DNA of 64,000 bases from positions 62,001-126,000 of the forward strand of contig NZ_SPQL01000008.1 of the NCBI RefSeq assembly GCF_004570385.1, read 5' to 3'. This stretch comes from Blastococcus sp. CT_GayMR19 (GTDB taxonomy: Bacteria > Actinomycetota > Actinomycetes > Mycobacteriales > Geodermatophilaceae). The translations under genes and the position numbers were made by a program. The notes under the pieces are model-generated. The model had not been told where the DNA came from. It ran no database searches and was given only the letters and a program-made list of their open reading frames with translations. Below, piece by piece: positions 52,515 through 60,789 of this stretch. Within the stretch, counting starts at the first letter, position 1. Each line of letters begins with the position of its first letter.

Positions 52515-53534
52515 ATGAAGGCGATCATCTTCGAAGAGACCGGCGGACCCGAGGTCCTGCGGCTCACCGAACGGCCCATACCCGAGCCAGGAAGCGGCGA
52601 GGTGCGCGTGCGTGTCCACGTCTCCGGGGTGAACCCGACGGACTGGAAGGCCCGCACCGGCGCAGGTTTCGGCGCGGCACCGGCTTCGGCACGCGTGCCG
52701 AACCAGGACGGGGCGGGAGTGGTCGACGCCGTGAGCCCCGAGGTCGAGGACCTGGCCGTGGGGCAGCGCGTCTGGTTGTGGGAGTCGGCGTGGCAGCGTG
52801 CGGACGGCACGGCGCAGGAGTACGTCGTGCTGCCGGTTCGCAACGTCGTGCCGCTGCCCGAGCGCGCGTCGTTCGACCTCGGGGCGAGCCTCGGCGTTCC
52901 GGCAATCACCGCGCATCGCTGTCTGACCGTCGCCGAGGACGGGCCGGAGCACCTCGTCCCCGGCGCGCTGCACGGTAGGGCCGTCCTCGTCGCGGGCGGG
53001 GCAGGCGCGGTCGGGCACGCAGCGATCGAGCTCGCGCGCTGGGCCGGAGCCACGGTGATCACTACCGTGTCCAGTGATCAAAAGGCCGAACTCGCGGCGG
53101 CCGCAGGCGCGCACCACGTCGTGAACTATCGGGAGGAGGGGGCCGCCGATGCGATCCGCGCGATCGCGCCCAACGGCGTACACGTTGTCGTCGAGGTCGC
53201 GCCGAGCATCAACGCCGCGCTCAACGAGCAAGTCCTCGCAAACGCCGGCACCGTCTCCGTGTACGCAAACAACGGCGGCGAGCAGATGACCCTCCCGATC
53301 CGCCCGTTCATGTTCCGGAACGTGCGCTGGCAGTTCATCCTTCTCTACACGGTGCCGGAAGCCGCGAAGCGGCGCGCGATCGTGGACGTGACGGCGGCTT
53401 TGGCCGCAGGCGCACTGCGAGTCGGCGCGGAGGCGGGTTTGCCCCTGCACCGGTACCCGCTGGAACGCACGGCGGAGGCACACGCCGCCGTCGAGGGCGG
53501 CGCGGTCGGGAAGGTGCTCATCGACGTTGCGTGA
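52515..53534 (+). CDS. MDR-type NADPH:quinone oxidoreductase
   Basis: A 339-residue medium-chain reductase lacking zinc ligands. MKAIIFEETGGPEVLRLTER, GEVRVRVHVSGVNPTDWKAR, GRAVLVAGGAGAVGHAAIEL (NADPH-binding AxxGxxG) and GAHHVVNYREEG are typical of quinone oxidoreductases. It probably reduces quinones or enones with NADPH. Codon choice is looser than in neighbouring genes (AGT GAT CAA AAG at about 53073-53084), hinting at separate origin, and a 25-nt inverted repeat lies inside it. Confidence 0.9.
   Translation: MKAIIFEETGGPEVLRLTERPIPEPGSGEVRVRVHVSGVNPTDWKARTGAGFGAAPASARVPNQDGAGVVDAVSPEVEDLAVGQRVWLWESAWQRADGTAQEYVVLPVRNVVPLPERASFDLGASLGVPAITAHRCLTVAEDGPEHLVPGALHGRAVLVAGGAGAVGHAAIELARWAGATVITTVSSDQKAELAAAAGAHHVVNYREEGAADAIRAIAPNGVHVVVEVAPSINAALNEQVLANAGTVSVYANNGGEQMTLPIRPFMFRNVRWQFILLYTVPEAAKRRAIVDVTAALAAGALRVGAEAGLPLHRYPLERTAEAHAAVEGGAVGKVLIDVA
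53056..53080. repeat. TGATCACT-N9-AGTGATCA inverted repeat inside the oxidoreductase
   Basis: Perfect 8-bp arms at 53056-53063 and 53073-53080. The second arm is encoded with rare codons (AGT GAT CA). Confidence 0.6.
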
Positions 53535-53848
53535 GAGGTGAGCCGACGACCTTCCCGATGACGTGGTCGTAGACCGCCCTTGGGCACGCCTTGTCGAAGG
53601 TCGCACCACACTTCCGCAGGTCGCGTACGACACCGCCCCTAGCACGGAACAGAGGTGCCAACGGACGCAGCGGGCTCGACCGAGAGCTCCTCGATGCGCG
53701 GGGGTGATGGCGTCCACCCGGCAGCGCACCACTGTGGGCTCGCACGCCAGCCCGCGCGCCATCGGAGAGACCCCTCGCGCCTTGTCGTCCGATCGCGGAC
53801 GGGATGGCCACACTGACGCAGTTCAGCAGGCCCTTTGCCTGGCATGAG
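53535..53848. other. Unassigned stretch
   Basis: About 310 bp between the oxidoreductase and the dehydrogenase. Leftward frames contain segments such as MARGLACEPTVVRCRVDAIT and VYDHVIGKVVGSPL that look faintly coding but match no family I recognise; they may be remnants of a broken gene. Confidence 0.4.
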
Positions 53849-54799
53849 TCAGGTGATGACCCGAATGGGCGCCCCGGCCAGGAAGGCGGCGACGTCCTCG
53901 ACGGCGCCCCGGTAGAAGACCTCGTAGGTCGCCTTGGTGACGTAGCCGAGGTGCGGGGTGAGGACGGCGCGCGGCTCGCGGCGCAGCGGATGGTCGTCCG
54001 GGAGCGGCTCGGTGTCGAAGACGTCGAGAGCGGCACCGGCGATCTGGTCGTCGCGCAGCGCGTCGAGGAGCGCCGCTTCGTCGACGATCGGCCCGCGCGA
54101 GGTGTTGACGAGGATCGCGGTGTGCTTCATCAGCGCGAACTCCGGCGCGCCGATCAGGCCACGGGTGCGGTCGGACAGCTGCAGATGGATCGTGACGACG
54201 TCCGAGGTGCTGAGCAGCTCGTCCTTCGTGACCCGCCGGACGCCGACCTCGGCGGCGCGCTCGGCGGTGAGGTTCTGGCTCCAGGCGACGACGTCCATGC
54301 CGAAGGCACCGCCGATGCGGGCGACCTTCTCCCCCAGCCGGCCGAGCCCGACGACGCCGAGGGTGGCGCCGGCGAGGTCGGTGCCGACGGTCTGCTGCCA
54401 GCCCCCGGCTCGGACGTTCGCGTCCTCCTGCGGCAGGTGGCGCGCTGCCGCCAGGATCAGCGCCCAGGTCAGCTCGACCGGGCCGGTGGGATGCGCGCCG
54501 GTGCCGCAGACGGTGATGCCGAGCTCGCGGGCGGCGTCCTTGTCGATGGACGCGTTCTTGGCGCCCGTAGTGACCAAGAGCCTGAGGTTGGGCAGGCGAC
54601 TGAGCAGGGAGCGCGGGAACGGGGTGCGCTCCCGCATGGCGACGACGACGTCGAAGGGCTCGAGGCGGGCGGCCAGGGCGTCCTCGTCGGCCAGGTGGTC
54701 GGAGAACTCGACGACCTCGACCGGCTCGGGGACCTGCGACCAGTCGGTGAAGGTGGCCGCGACGGACTGGTAGTCGTCGAGGACGGCGATGCGGTGCAT
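53849..54799 (-). CDS. D-2-hydroxyacid dehydrogenase family protein
   Basis: A 316-residue enzyme. LGVVGLGRLGEKVARIGGAF is the NAD-binding motif GxGxxG; TGAKNASIDKDAA, STSDVVTIHLQLS, ILVNTSRGPIVDEAAL (catalytic Arg), LDVFDTEPLP (Glu) and LTPHLGYVTKATYEVF (His) complete the active site of phosphoglycerate/hydroxyacid dehydrogenases. ATG 54799 (MHRIAVLDDYQ) is chosen; a GTG seven codons upstream is an alternative. Substrate unknown, probably a small 2-hydroxyacid. Confidence 0.93.
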   Translation of the reverse strand: MHRIAVLDDYQSVAATFTDWSQVPEPVEVVEFSDHLADEDALAARLEPFDVVVAMRERTPFPRSLLSRLPNLRLLVTTGAKNASIDKDAARELGITVCGTGAHPTGPVELTWALILAAARHLPQEDANVRAGGWQQTVGTDLAGATLGVVGLGRLGEKVARIGGAFGMDVVAWSQNLTAERAAEVGVRRVTKDELLSTSDVVTIHLQLSDRTRGLIGAPEFALMKHTAILVNTSRGPIVDEAALLDALRDDQIAGAALDVFDTEPLPDDHPLRREPRAVLTPHLGYVTKATYEVFYRGAVEDVAAFLAGAPIRVIT

Positions 54800-54848
54800 G
54801 CGCTCGGGTCTACTCGACACGGCGCTCGCCCGCTCCCCGGAACGGACC

Positions 54849-54883
54849 GACCCCTGCCCGGACAGAGGGTCCGGGCAGGGGTC
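54849..54883 (-). terminator. Strong hairpin after small basic gene
   Basis: GACCCCTGCCCGGAC at 54849-54863 pairs perfectly with GTCCGGGCAGGGGTC at 54869-54883 with a 5-nt loop, between the leftward gene ending at 54923 and the next start. Confidence 0.85.
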
Positions 54884-54922
54884 GAGGTCCTTCGTCCCTC
54901 GGCGCGGAGCCGAGGGCGGCGA

Positions 54923-55087
54923 TCAGTAGCGGGTGGTGCCGCCGGGGCGGGTGCCGCCGCCGCCACGCTTGTTCTGGAAGTCCGCGATGGCCTTCTTGAT
55001 CTTGGCCTGGTTCGCCGGCTTGCGGGCTTCCTGGATCACCTTCGCCGCAACGCCCGACGCCAGCAGCTTCCTGAGCATCCCTGCCAT
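54923..55087 (-). CDS. Small basic conserved protein
   Basis: A 54-residue basic protein: MAGMLRKLLASGVAAKVIQE then ARKPANQAKIKKAIADFQNK and a Gly-rich tail RGGGGTRPGGTTRY. Related short proteins with this helix and tail occur in many actinobacteria without known function; the composition suits nucleic-acid or membrane binding. AGGAGG lies about 8 nt upstream of the ATG and a strong hairpin terminator follows, so it is a real transcription unit. Confidence 0.75.
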   Translation of the reverse strand: MAGMLRKLLASGVAAKVIQEARKPANQAKIKKAIADFQNKRGGGGTRPGGTTRY

Positions 55088-55287
55088 GTTCGGCCTCCTT
55101 CTGTTCGGTTGGACGCTTCCGTGCCCCGGAGGGACATGCGCCAACCACTGTGCACCCGTCCGTGGCGACGGCCGCACGGCGCTGTGCAGCGACGGCGCCA
55201 CGCGCGAGGTCCGGGCGGCGTCCGGCCGCCCTTGCTCAGAGCACGCCCGACGGCGGCCGAAGGTTCCGCGTCGGAGGCTCGACGAGG

Positions 55288-55326
55288 AACGGCGTCCCCC
55301 CGGCGTTCCGCCGGGGGGACGCCGTT
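55288..55326 (-). terminator. Very strong hairpin after scyD-like gene
   Basis: AACGGCGTCCCCCCGG at 55288-55303 pairs perfectly with CCGGGGGGACGCCGTT at 55311-55326; two more pairs close a 3-nt loop. It begins 3 nt after the stop of the leftward gene. Confidence 0.9.
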
Positions 55327-55329
55327 CGG

Positions 55330-56430
55330 TCACTCCTCGATGTCGTGGAACGCGTCGTCGCCGACGTGGACCACCTCGCCCCTGTCCTCGAGCCCCAGGA
55401 AGATGGCGACGCTCCACGCGGACGCGTACAGCTCGCCGTCCTCGAACTCCAGACCCGAGGGAAGGGTGACGGCCGCGGCCTCGCGGTCGCCGTCCGCCTC
55501 GACCTGCACGACCCGGCCGACGGGGGTCGGGTCGAAGTCCGGCCCCGGCTCGCCCTCGGGAGCGTTGTAGAACAGCTCGGAGACGTACACGTCGCCGTTG
55601 TCGTCCACGGCGAGACCGGTGATGCTGGTCAGATCCTCGATCCGCCGGATCTCCTCACCGTCCTGGTCGAGCACGTAGACCCGGGCGGCCCCAGGGGCCT
55701 CCGCACCGAGGGTGCTGAGGTAGAGCTTGCCGTTCTCCTCGTCGATGCCGGTGGGCACGGGGTCGCAGCCCTCCACGTCGGGGTTGGCCTGCGCCTCGGC
55801 ACATTCCGGCACCTCCTCCGGCGTGACCACCGGCGGCACGAACAGGGTGCTGATCTCGCCACTGTCCCGGTCGATGGCCAGCAGGGCGTTCGCTCCGGCG
55901 TCGGCGACGAGGATGCGGTCCTCCTGCACCAGCACCGAGAAGGGGTTGGACAGCGCGTCGAAGGGCGTCCCGTCCTCGGCGAACTGCGGCTGCTCGTCGG
56001 GGTTGTTCTCGAGCTCGTACTCGAGCAGGTCGTAGGTCTCCTCGATGTCCCCGCCCGGCTCGGCGACGACCACCGTGGACCCGCGCGGCTCGCCCTCGAC
56101 CGGCTCCGGCGGTGCTTCGCCGCTCTCGTCGGGACCGGCCTCGCCGAGAGTGACGTAGAGCTTGCCGTCCTGGTAGTCCACGCCCTGCGGGATGGGCAGG
56201 TCGCTGAGGAGCGTCTCCACCTCACCGTCGAGGCCTACCCGCGACACCTCGCCGGTGTCGGACTCGGCCACGACGAGGTCGTCGCCCTCGTAGCCGTTGA
56301 GCTGCCGGGGGCCGCCCAGGCCCTCGGCCACGGTCGTGGCGCCGTCGTGTTCGTCGGCGAGCGCCACCGACGGCGACATGCCCAGCGCGACGACGCTTGC
56401 CGCGACCGCGGCCGCTCCCCAACGCCTCAT
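55330..56430 (-). CDS. Secreted ScyD/ScyE-like propeller protein
   Basis: A 366-residue protein with a signal peptide ([15 protein letters not shown], cleavage near residue 26). The mature part shows [57 protein letters not shown] and [20 protein letters not shown], as in ScyD/ScyE family NHL-type propellers. It is strongly acidic, as expected for an exported protein. The start overlaps the stop of a tiny leader ORF (56427-56453). Extracellular function unknown; in cyanobacteria scyD/E accompany scytonemin genes, not present here. Confidence 0.88.
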   Translation of the reverse strand: MRRWGAAAVAASVVALGMSPSVALADEHDGATTVAEGLGGPRQLNGYEGDDLVVAESDTGEVSRVGLDGEVETLLSDLPIPQGVDYQDGKLYVTLGEAGPDESGEAPPEPVEGEPRGSTVVVAEPGGDIEETYDLLEYELENNPDEQPQFAEDGTPFDALSNPFSVLVQEDRILVADAGANALLAIDRDSGEISTLFVPPVVTPEEVPECAEAQANPDVEGCDPVPTGIDEENGKLYLSTLGAEAPGAARVYVLDQDGEEIRRIEDLTSITGLAVDDNGDVYVSELFYNAPEGEPGPDFDPTPVGRVVQVEADGDREAAAVTLPSGLEFEDGELYASAWSVAIFLGLEDRGEVVHVGDDAFHDIEE

Positions 56431-56453
56431 CGGATCGTTCCCAGGCGGCTCAT
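56427..56453 (-). CDS. Eight-codon leader ORF coupled to the scyD-like gene
   Basis: ATG at 56453 encodes MSRLGTIR and stops at TGA 56427-56429, overlapping the scyD-like ATG by 4 bp. The ribosome site GAGGAG sits 7 nt before the leader ATG, while the main start has only a weak GGGA. The leader therefore probably delivers ribosomes to the main gene. Confidence 0.5.
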   Translation of the reverse strand: MSRLGTIR

Positions 56454-56659
56454 CGGTCTCTCCTCGACTGCGGTACTTGAAAATTGGCAGGACGGCCGTG
56501 ACGCTTTCGTTACCTGCGAGGTTCGCTCAAGGGCTTGTGTGCCGACGGGATTGCGGCGGTCGACGGACCACGCGTGCCGTCGCGCCCCGTGAGGTGGGCG
56601 GACCGGAGCGCCACCGCCGCCGGGCGGGTCAGCGACCGTGGAGCGAGCACGGCCGAGGG

Positions 56660-57250
56660 TCAACGGCCCCCGACGTCCGTGGTCGGTCCCCCGAGGCCCG
56701 CGTCGCGCGCGGGCCACGGCCGAGGCGCGGTCGGTGACGCCGAGCTTGGCGAAGATGCTGGAGACGTGGTTGCGCACCGTCTTCTCGGACAGGAACAGCC
56801 GACGGGCGATGTCCGCGTTGCCGCGTCCCTCCGCGGCGAGCCGAAGCACCTCCCGCTCCCGCTCGGACAGCTGTGGGAACGGGGTGACGGCGCTGCTCGA
56901 CCGGGCGGTGAAGAAGGCCATGACCCGCTCGGCGACGCCCGCCCCGTAGACGACCTGGCCGTCGGCGACGGCGCGGACGGCGCGCTCGATCTGCTCCTGG
57001 CCCGCGCCCTTGAGCAGATAGCCCCAGGCGCCGGCGCGGATGGCGGCCAGCACCGTCTCGTCGGCCTCGATCATCGTCAGCACGAGCACCCGCGTCTCCG
57101 GCGCGACCTCGGCCAGCCGCCTGGTCACCTCGCGCCGGTCAGCCCCGGCATCTGCAGGTCGAGCAGGGCCACGTCGGGGCGGGTCGCGACGACGGCGTCG
57201 ACGGCCGCCGGACCGTCGGCCGCCTCGGCGACGACGTCCAGACCGCTGTC
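56660..57250 (-). pseudogene. NarL/LuxR-type response regulator, degenerate
   Basis: Remnant of a two-component regulator. [20 protein letters not shown] then [16 protein letters not shown] is the middle of a REC domain with its phospho-acceptor Asp, but the N-terminal 25-30 residues (acidic pocket) are absent. One nucleotide is missing at GGCGCGAGGTGACC (about 57130). [40 protein letters not shown] and [20 protein letters not shown] follow as an intact LuxR HTH; near 56709 a CG dinucleotide appears lost, so the proper stop at 56660 is read only in another frame. At least three lesions; no histidine kinase is left nearby. Confidence 0.82.
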
Positions 57251-57708
57251 AGGGCGAGCCCGCTGCCCTGCGCCGACTCGAGCAGCGCGACCATCGCCTC
57301 CCGGTCGGACTGCTCGACGGCCGCGTGGTCGACGATCGAGGCGGCGTGGATGCCGAGGAAGCCGAGGCCACCGGTGTAGCCGACGACCATGGCGCTCGTG
57401 CCGAGTCGCGGCATGCGCGGCCGGACCAGCTGGGCCATGGCGACGAGGGCCGGCAGCAGGAACGGCACGGCCAGCGTGCCGGCGACGAGGCCGAGGGTGG
57501 CGAGCGTGCGGCTGGCCTCCCAGGCCGCGAGCGTGCCTTCGACCGACGCGCTCTGACCGACAATGCGGCCGACGAGCGCCTCGGCGAGGTTGAGGGTCGC
57601 GCCGACGGTGAGGGCGACGACGGCGGTGCGCCGTCCGAACGGTGCGGGGCGGGGTACGGGGACGTCGCGGGTCGAGCCGTTGATGGTCGCGACGGGCTGT
57701 GAAGTCAT
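57139..57708 (-). CDS. Four-helix membrane protein with C-terminus replaced by response-regulator DNA
   Basis: The ATG at 57708 starts [20 protein letters not shown] and four hydrophobic helices ([20 protein letters not shown] and so on), a small membrane protein of unknown family. From about 57245 the frame runs out of phase through response-regulator sequence, so the last 35 or so residues are not native. The native C-terminus, probably a fifth helix after SGLALTA, is lost. The product may still fold but is likely defective. Confidence 0.6.
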   Translation of the reverse strand: MTSQPVATINGSTRDVPVPRPAPFGRRTAVVALTVGATLNLAEALVGRIVGQSASVEGTLAAWEASRTLATLGLVAGTLAVPFLLPALVAMAQLVRPRMPRLGTSAMVVGYTGGLGFLGIHAASIVDHAAVEQSDREAMVALLESAQGSGLALTAVWTSSPRRPTVRRPSTPSSRPAPTWPCSTCRCRG

Positions 57709-57876
57709 CAGGTGTCCACTCCTTCGCCCGGTGAGTCCGTCCCGCCGGGGCCGAGGAACACGGTGTCGGCGGACATGTCCCGGTGTCGTGAGGCACCGGT
57801 CCTGATCGCTCCGGGCTGAACGCAGGTTCTGACGGCACCGGAGCAGCTCTGCAGCCGAGCGACGGCCCAGGGGAGG

Positions 57877-58248
57877 TCAGCTCGGGGCGATGCTGAGCCG
57901 GTCGGCGATCTCCTCGACATCCGCAGCCCCGGCGGCGACGTCCATGACCAACTGGAAGGCGTCGTCGTCCCCGATTCCCGGGGCATGACCATTGAGGTCC
58001 AGGAAGACGACGGTCGCCAACCAGCTCAGCCTCTTGTTGCCGTCCACGAGCGAATGGTTCCGGGCCAGCGAGTGCAGCAATGCCGCAGCCTTCAGCGCGA
58101 GGGTCGGGTAGGCGTCCTCACCGAACGCTCCTGCCCGGGGACGACCCGCGGCCGAATCGAGCAGTCCCACATCCCGGACCGGACCGGTGTCCAGTGCCCG
58201 AACCAGGCCCAGCAGATCTTCCAGGTCGAGATATTCGGTCTCGCTCAC
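57877..58248 (-). CDS. doc: Doc/Fic-family toxin
   Basis: A 123-residue Fic-fold protein. HSLVDGNKRLSWLATVVFLD holds the catalytic loop (His65 to Arg73), HSLVDGNKR where Doc usually reads HPFxxGNKR; the catalytic His, Asn-Lys-Arg and Gly are kept. FGEDAYPTLALKAAALLHSL is also typical. Doc phosphorylates EF-Tu. GTG 58248 (VSETEYLDLEDLLGLV) overlaps the antitoxin stop. With the RHH antitoxin it forms the only apparently intact TA pair in the window. Confidence 0.9.
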   Translation of the reverse strand: MSETEYLDLEDLLGLVRALDTGPVRDVGLLDSAAGRPRAGAFGEDAYPTLALKAAALLHSLARNHSLVDGNKRLSWLATVVFLDLNGHAPGIGDDDAFQLVMDVAAGAADVEEIADRLSIAPS

Positions 58249-58451
58249 ACGGAGCCCAGGCGGTGGAGAACATCGCTCCACCGGTCCATCAGCCGTTCGG
58301 AACTCTGCTGCACTCGTGCGGAGTGACGGCTGCGCTCATAGCGCTCGAGGACAGCGCGGCGGACGATCTCCTGCCGCGAAGTCCCCTCCGCGGCGGCGAG
58401 AGCGGAGAGCGCCTTGTCCAGTTCATCGTCGGTACGCAGAGTCATAGCCAC
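58245..58451 (-). CDS. RHH antitoxin partner of Doc
   Basis: A 68-residue ribbon-helix-helix protein: MTLRTDDELDKALSALAAAE then GTSRQEIVRRAVLERYERSR and a C-terminal helix for the toxin. Doc usually pairs with Phd, but RHH partners occur in actinobacteria. Start is GTG 58451 or ATG 58445. Two TGGTATCAG repeats lie just upstream (58459-58478) and probably form its operator. Confidence 0.88.
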   Translation of the reverse strand: MAMTLRTDDELDKALSALAAAEGTSRQEIVRRAVLERYERSRHSARVQQSSERLMDRWSDVLHRLGSV

Positions 58452-58458
58452 GGCCGGA

Positions 58459-58478
58459 TGGTATCAGATTGGTATCAG
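58459..58478 (-). promoter_or_regulatory. Direct-repeat operator before RHH/Doc operon
   Basis: TGGTATCAG at 58459-58467 and again at 58470-58478 (11-bp period, one helical turn). Direct repeats of this kind are typical RHH binding sites and imply autorepression of the operon. Confidence 0.6.
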
Positions 58479-59380
58479 TCGAACCACAGCCGCCAGACGG
58501 GCTCGCGCACCAGACGGCACAGTGCGGCGAGAGTTGCGTCCCGTGGCTCGTACGGCCACTGCTCCTCCGGCTGCCAGAGCGCATCCGGGCAGAAGGCCGC
58601 CACTTCGGCCGCCAGGTGGAGGGCGTCTTTGGCCTGCGTCGGAGGTCGGGTGACCAGCAGCGTCATCGTGGCAAAGCCGAGGCCGACCAGGATCGCGCCG
58701 AACCGGTCCTCCCAGCTGCGCAGGACGACGGAGACCTCTGGTGCCGGCCGGACGTTGACGGCACCGGTCCAGCCGATGAGCGCCACGGCGTCCGCCGGAT
58801 GCCGACAGCTGACCAGGGCGATGCGCGCCCGACCACCGGCCGGCAGCTCGACCGCAACAGCATCTGTCTCGGGCCCCGGCGGCGCGAGCCCCGGGAACCT
58901 CGAGCCGAACGGTGCCAGCGGCCCGGTTCCCGGCGGCCAAGGGTTGTCGATCGGGACGACGCCGTCGTGCCAGCCGGTCTCGAGCACCTGGCGTGGGTCG
59001 AGTGCATCGATCTCTGCCTCGTCGACTGGATCGAACTCGCCGACCTCCCACGGCCTGCCGGATTCGCCCTCCAGGAAGTGCAGCAGAAGCGGCCACAGCC
59101 CCGTGGTCGGGAACTGCTCGGCGAGGGCCCACCAGAGCGACGCGGGATCGGTCACGGCGGCGTCGGACAGCCAGAGAACCGCCTGCCCCCCGGCTCGCGA
59201 TCCGCTCGCGGGGACCGGGCGACCCGGACCCAGCACGACCCGACCGAGACGTGCGGGACCGGCGGGAGGCAGCAGGCCGGGCTGACAGGCTCGCGGAGCA
59301 GAGGCCGGCAGGACGGCCACCTCGGCCAGCCGATTCGAGTGGAGGGCGCCGAGGTGCGGCCGGCCAAGGGGTGAATGCAC
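58475..59380 (-). CDS. DUF4253 domain protein
   Basis: A 301-residue protein. The C-terminal half shows CRHPADAVALIGWTGAVNVR, PEVSVVLRSWEDRFGAILVG, GFATMTLLVTRPPTQAKDAL, AAFCPDALW and LVREPVWRLWFD, the DUF4253 signature. The N-terminal half includes AVLWLSDAAVTDPASLWWAL. The start (ATG 59380) is uncertain; the first 30 residues may be non-native. DUF4253 proteins are common next to toxin or immunity genes, but no role is established. It ends inside the antitoxin operator. Confidence 0.85.
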   Translation of the reverse strand: MHSPLGRPHLGALHSNRLAEVAVLPASAPRACQPGLLPPAGPARLGRVVLGPGRPVPASGSRAGGQAVLWLSDAAVTDPASLWWALAEQFPTTGLWPLLLHFLEGESGRPWEVGEFDPVDEAEIDALDPRQVLETGWHDGVVPIDNPWPPGTGPLAPFGSRFPGLAPPGPETDAVAVELPAGGRARIALVSCRHPADAVALIGWTGAVNVRPAPEVSVVLRSWEDRFGAILVGLGFATMTLLVTRPPTQAKDALHLAAEVAAFCPDALWQPEEQWPYEPRDATLAALCRLVREPVWRLWFD

Positions 59381-59472
59381 GCGGAGAGGGTGACACCGGG
59401 GGACACCCCCGCGGTGCGTGTTTCCACAGGCGCGGTCGGGTCGGCAGCCCTCGACATCTCCCAGTTTTCGGC

Positions 59473-60728
59473 TCAGGACCGCCGGGTCCGCCGCCGTCGC
59501 ATGCGTGCGGTCGCCTGGGCAGCGTCGAACGCCTCGGGATCGAACGGGCCGCCGAGCCAGTCCAGCAGCTCGGTGCGCTCGGGATGGCCAGGATCCGCGG
59601 CGACGTCCAGCAGGTGCTCATAGCCGGGCGCACCGCCGCAGTCCTCCGGCGGGCAGGCGCGGGCGCCGTCCAGGCACGCCGGCGCCTCGGCTGTCCGGTG
59701 GTTCTCGACACGGATGTCGTGCTCCCAGCCGTCGCCGAAGTCGTAGTCGTAGCGGAAGGAGGTGCCGTCGGCGATAGAACCGACGGAGACTGCTCGTGGG
59801 TCGCCGAAGTCGTCCATATTCTCGATCTCGCCGTAGCGGACGCCGTCGAGCTCGAACAGCCACAGATGGGCGTCCTGCCAGCCCATGGCGGCCTGGAGGA
59901 TGCCGTGCAGGTCGGCCAGCGTCGTGCGCTCGGGAGCGACGATGCGCCGCCACACCGGCGGCTCGACGTCCCGGAGGCGGACGGTGAGCTCGACGGCGGG
60001 CAGGCTCTTGACCGGTGCCGGCGGTTCCTCGTGGAGCAGCGCGGCACGGGCGAGGGCCACGGCGGACGGCGTCGGTGGTGCGTCGCGATCGCGCCGGGTG
60101 CCGAGGACGCCGAGCCGGGCGAAGACCACCCAGGTGGTGTCGCGGACGGCGAAGAACGCCGTCGTGCGGTCGAGCGGCCGACCCGAACCCGCGACCCAGC
60201 CGAGCGCGGTCAGGCCGTCGGCCACGACGTCCTCGGCGTGGTGGCGACCGGCGGCGACCGCGAGCAGCCAGAGCAAACCCGCGACGCGGTCGGCGTCATC
60301 TCGCGCCAGAGGCAGGCGCGCCGCCAGGTGACGCCACAAGCCGACCGGGTCGTCGGCGAGTCGCCGTTTCCCATGGTGGTCGGCAGCAGTCGACCCCGGT
60401 GGACGCGGACGAGGCCGAGTCGTCGTGCCATGTCCCGCAGCTCGGCCACGGGAACGGTGAGGTGCTCGCGGGTGTTCGTTCCCGGCCAGTCGGCATCCCA
60501 GCCGAGCGACCGCATGATGTCGGCGACGAGCGCCGGCGGAAGGTGACCCGCCCCGGTGAGCTTCACGCCGTCTCCGAGGCGGGCGAGGAACCAGCGGTAG
60601 GGCTCCACGACGACAGGCTCGGGAGCGGGTGGCCCGGCGTCGAGTCCGGCTTCCTCGATCAGCCGGAGCAGCCGGGGCCGGCGCGAGCGGCGCAGCGCGT
60701 CGAGCAGCTCGGCAAGGTCGGGGCGCAC
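59473..60728 (-). pseudogene. Plasmid pRiA4b ORF-3-like protein, frameshifted
   Basis: GTG 60728 starts VRPDLAELLDALRRSRRPRL, LIEEAGLDAG and FLARLGDGVKLTGAGHLPPA, then LGLVRVHRGRLLPTTMGN, where the frame breaks at GGGAAA (about 60370) and resumes one frame over as RRLADDPVGLWRHLAARLPL. The C-terminus is a pRiA4b ORF-3 domain: PAVELTVRLRDVEPPVWRRI, DLHGILQAAMGWQDAHLW, YDYDFGDGWEHDI. The interval (1256 nt) is one short of a multiple of three; adding one G restores a 418-residue protein. The 3' part could be expressed separately. Confidence 0.82.
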
Positions 60729-60789
60729 GTTCCGAAGCGTGCCAGTTCGGGCCAGACTTCCGTTCGGGAGATCGGAGCGAGGTGCAGCC

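Noticed and set aside
56427-57128. Reading the LuxR remnant as an intact 233-residue regulator
   Set aside because: The REC N-terminus is missing and about 95 residues after the HTH are out-of-frame sequence running into the scyD start.
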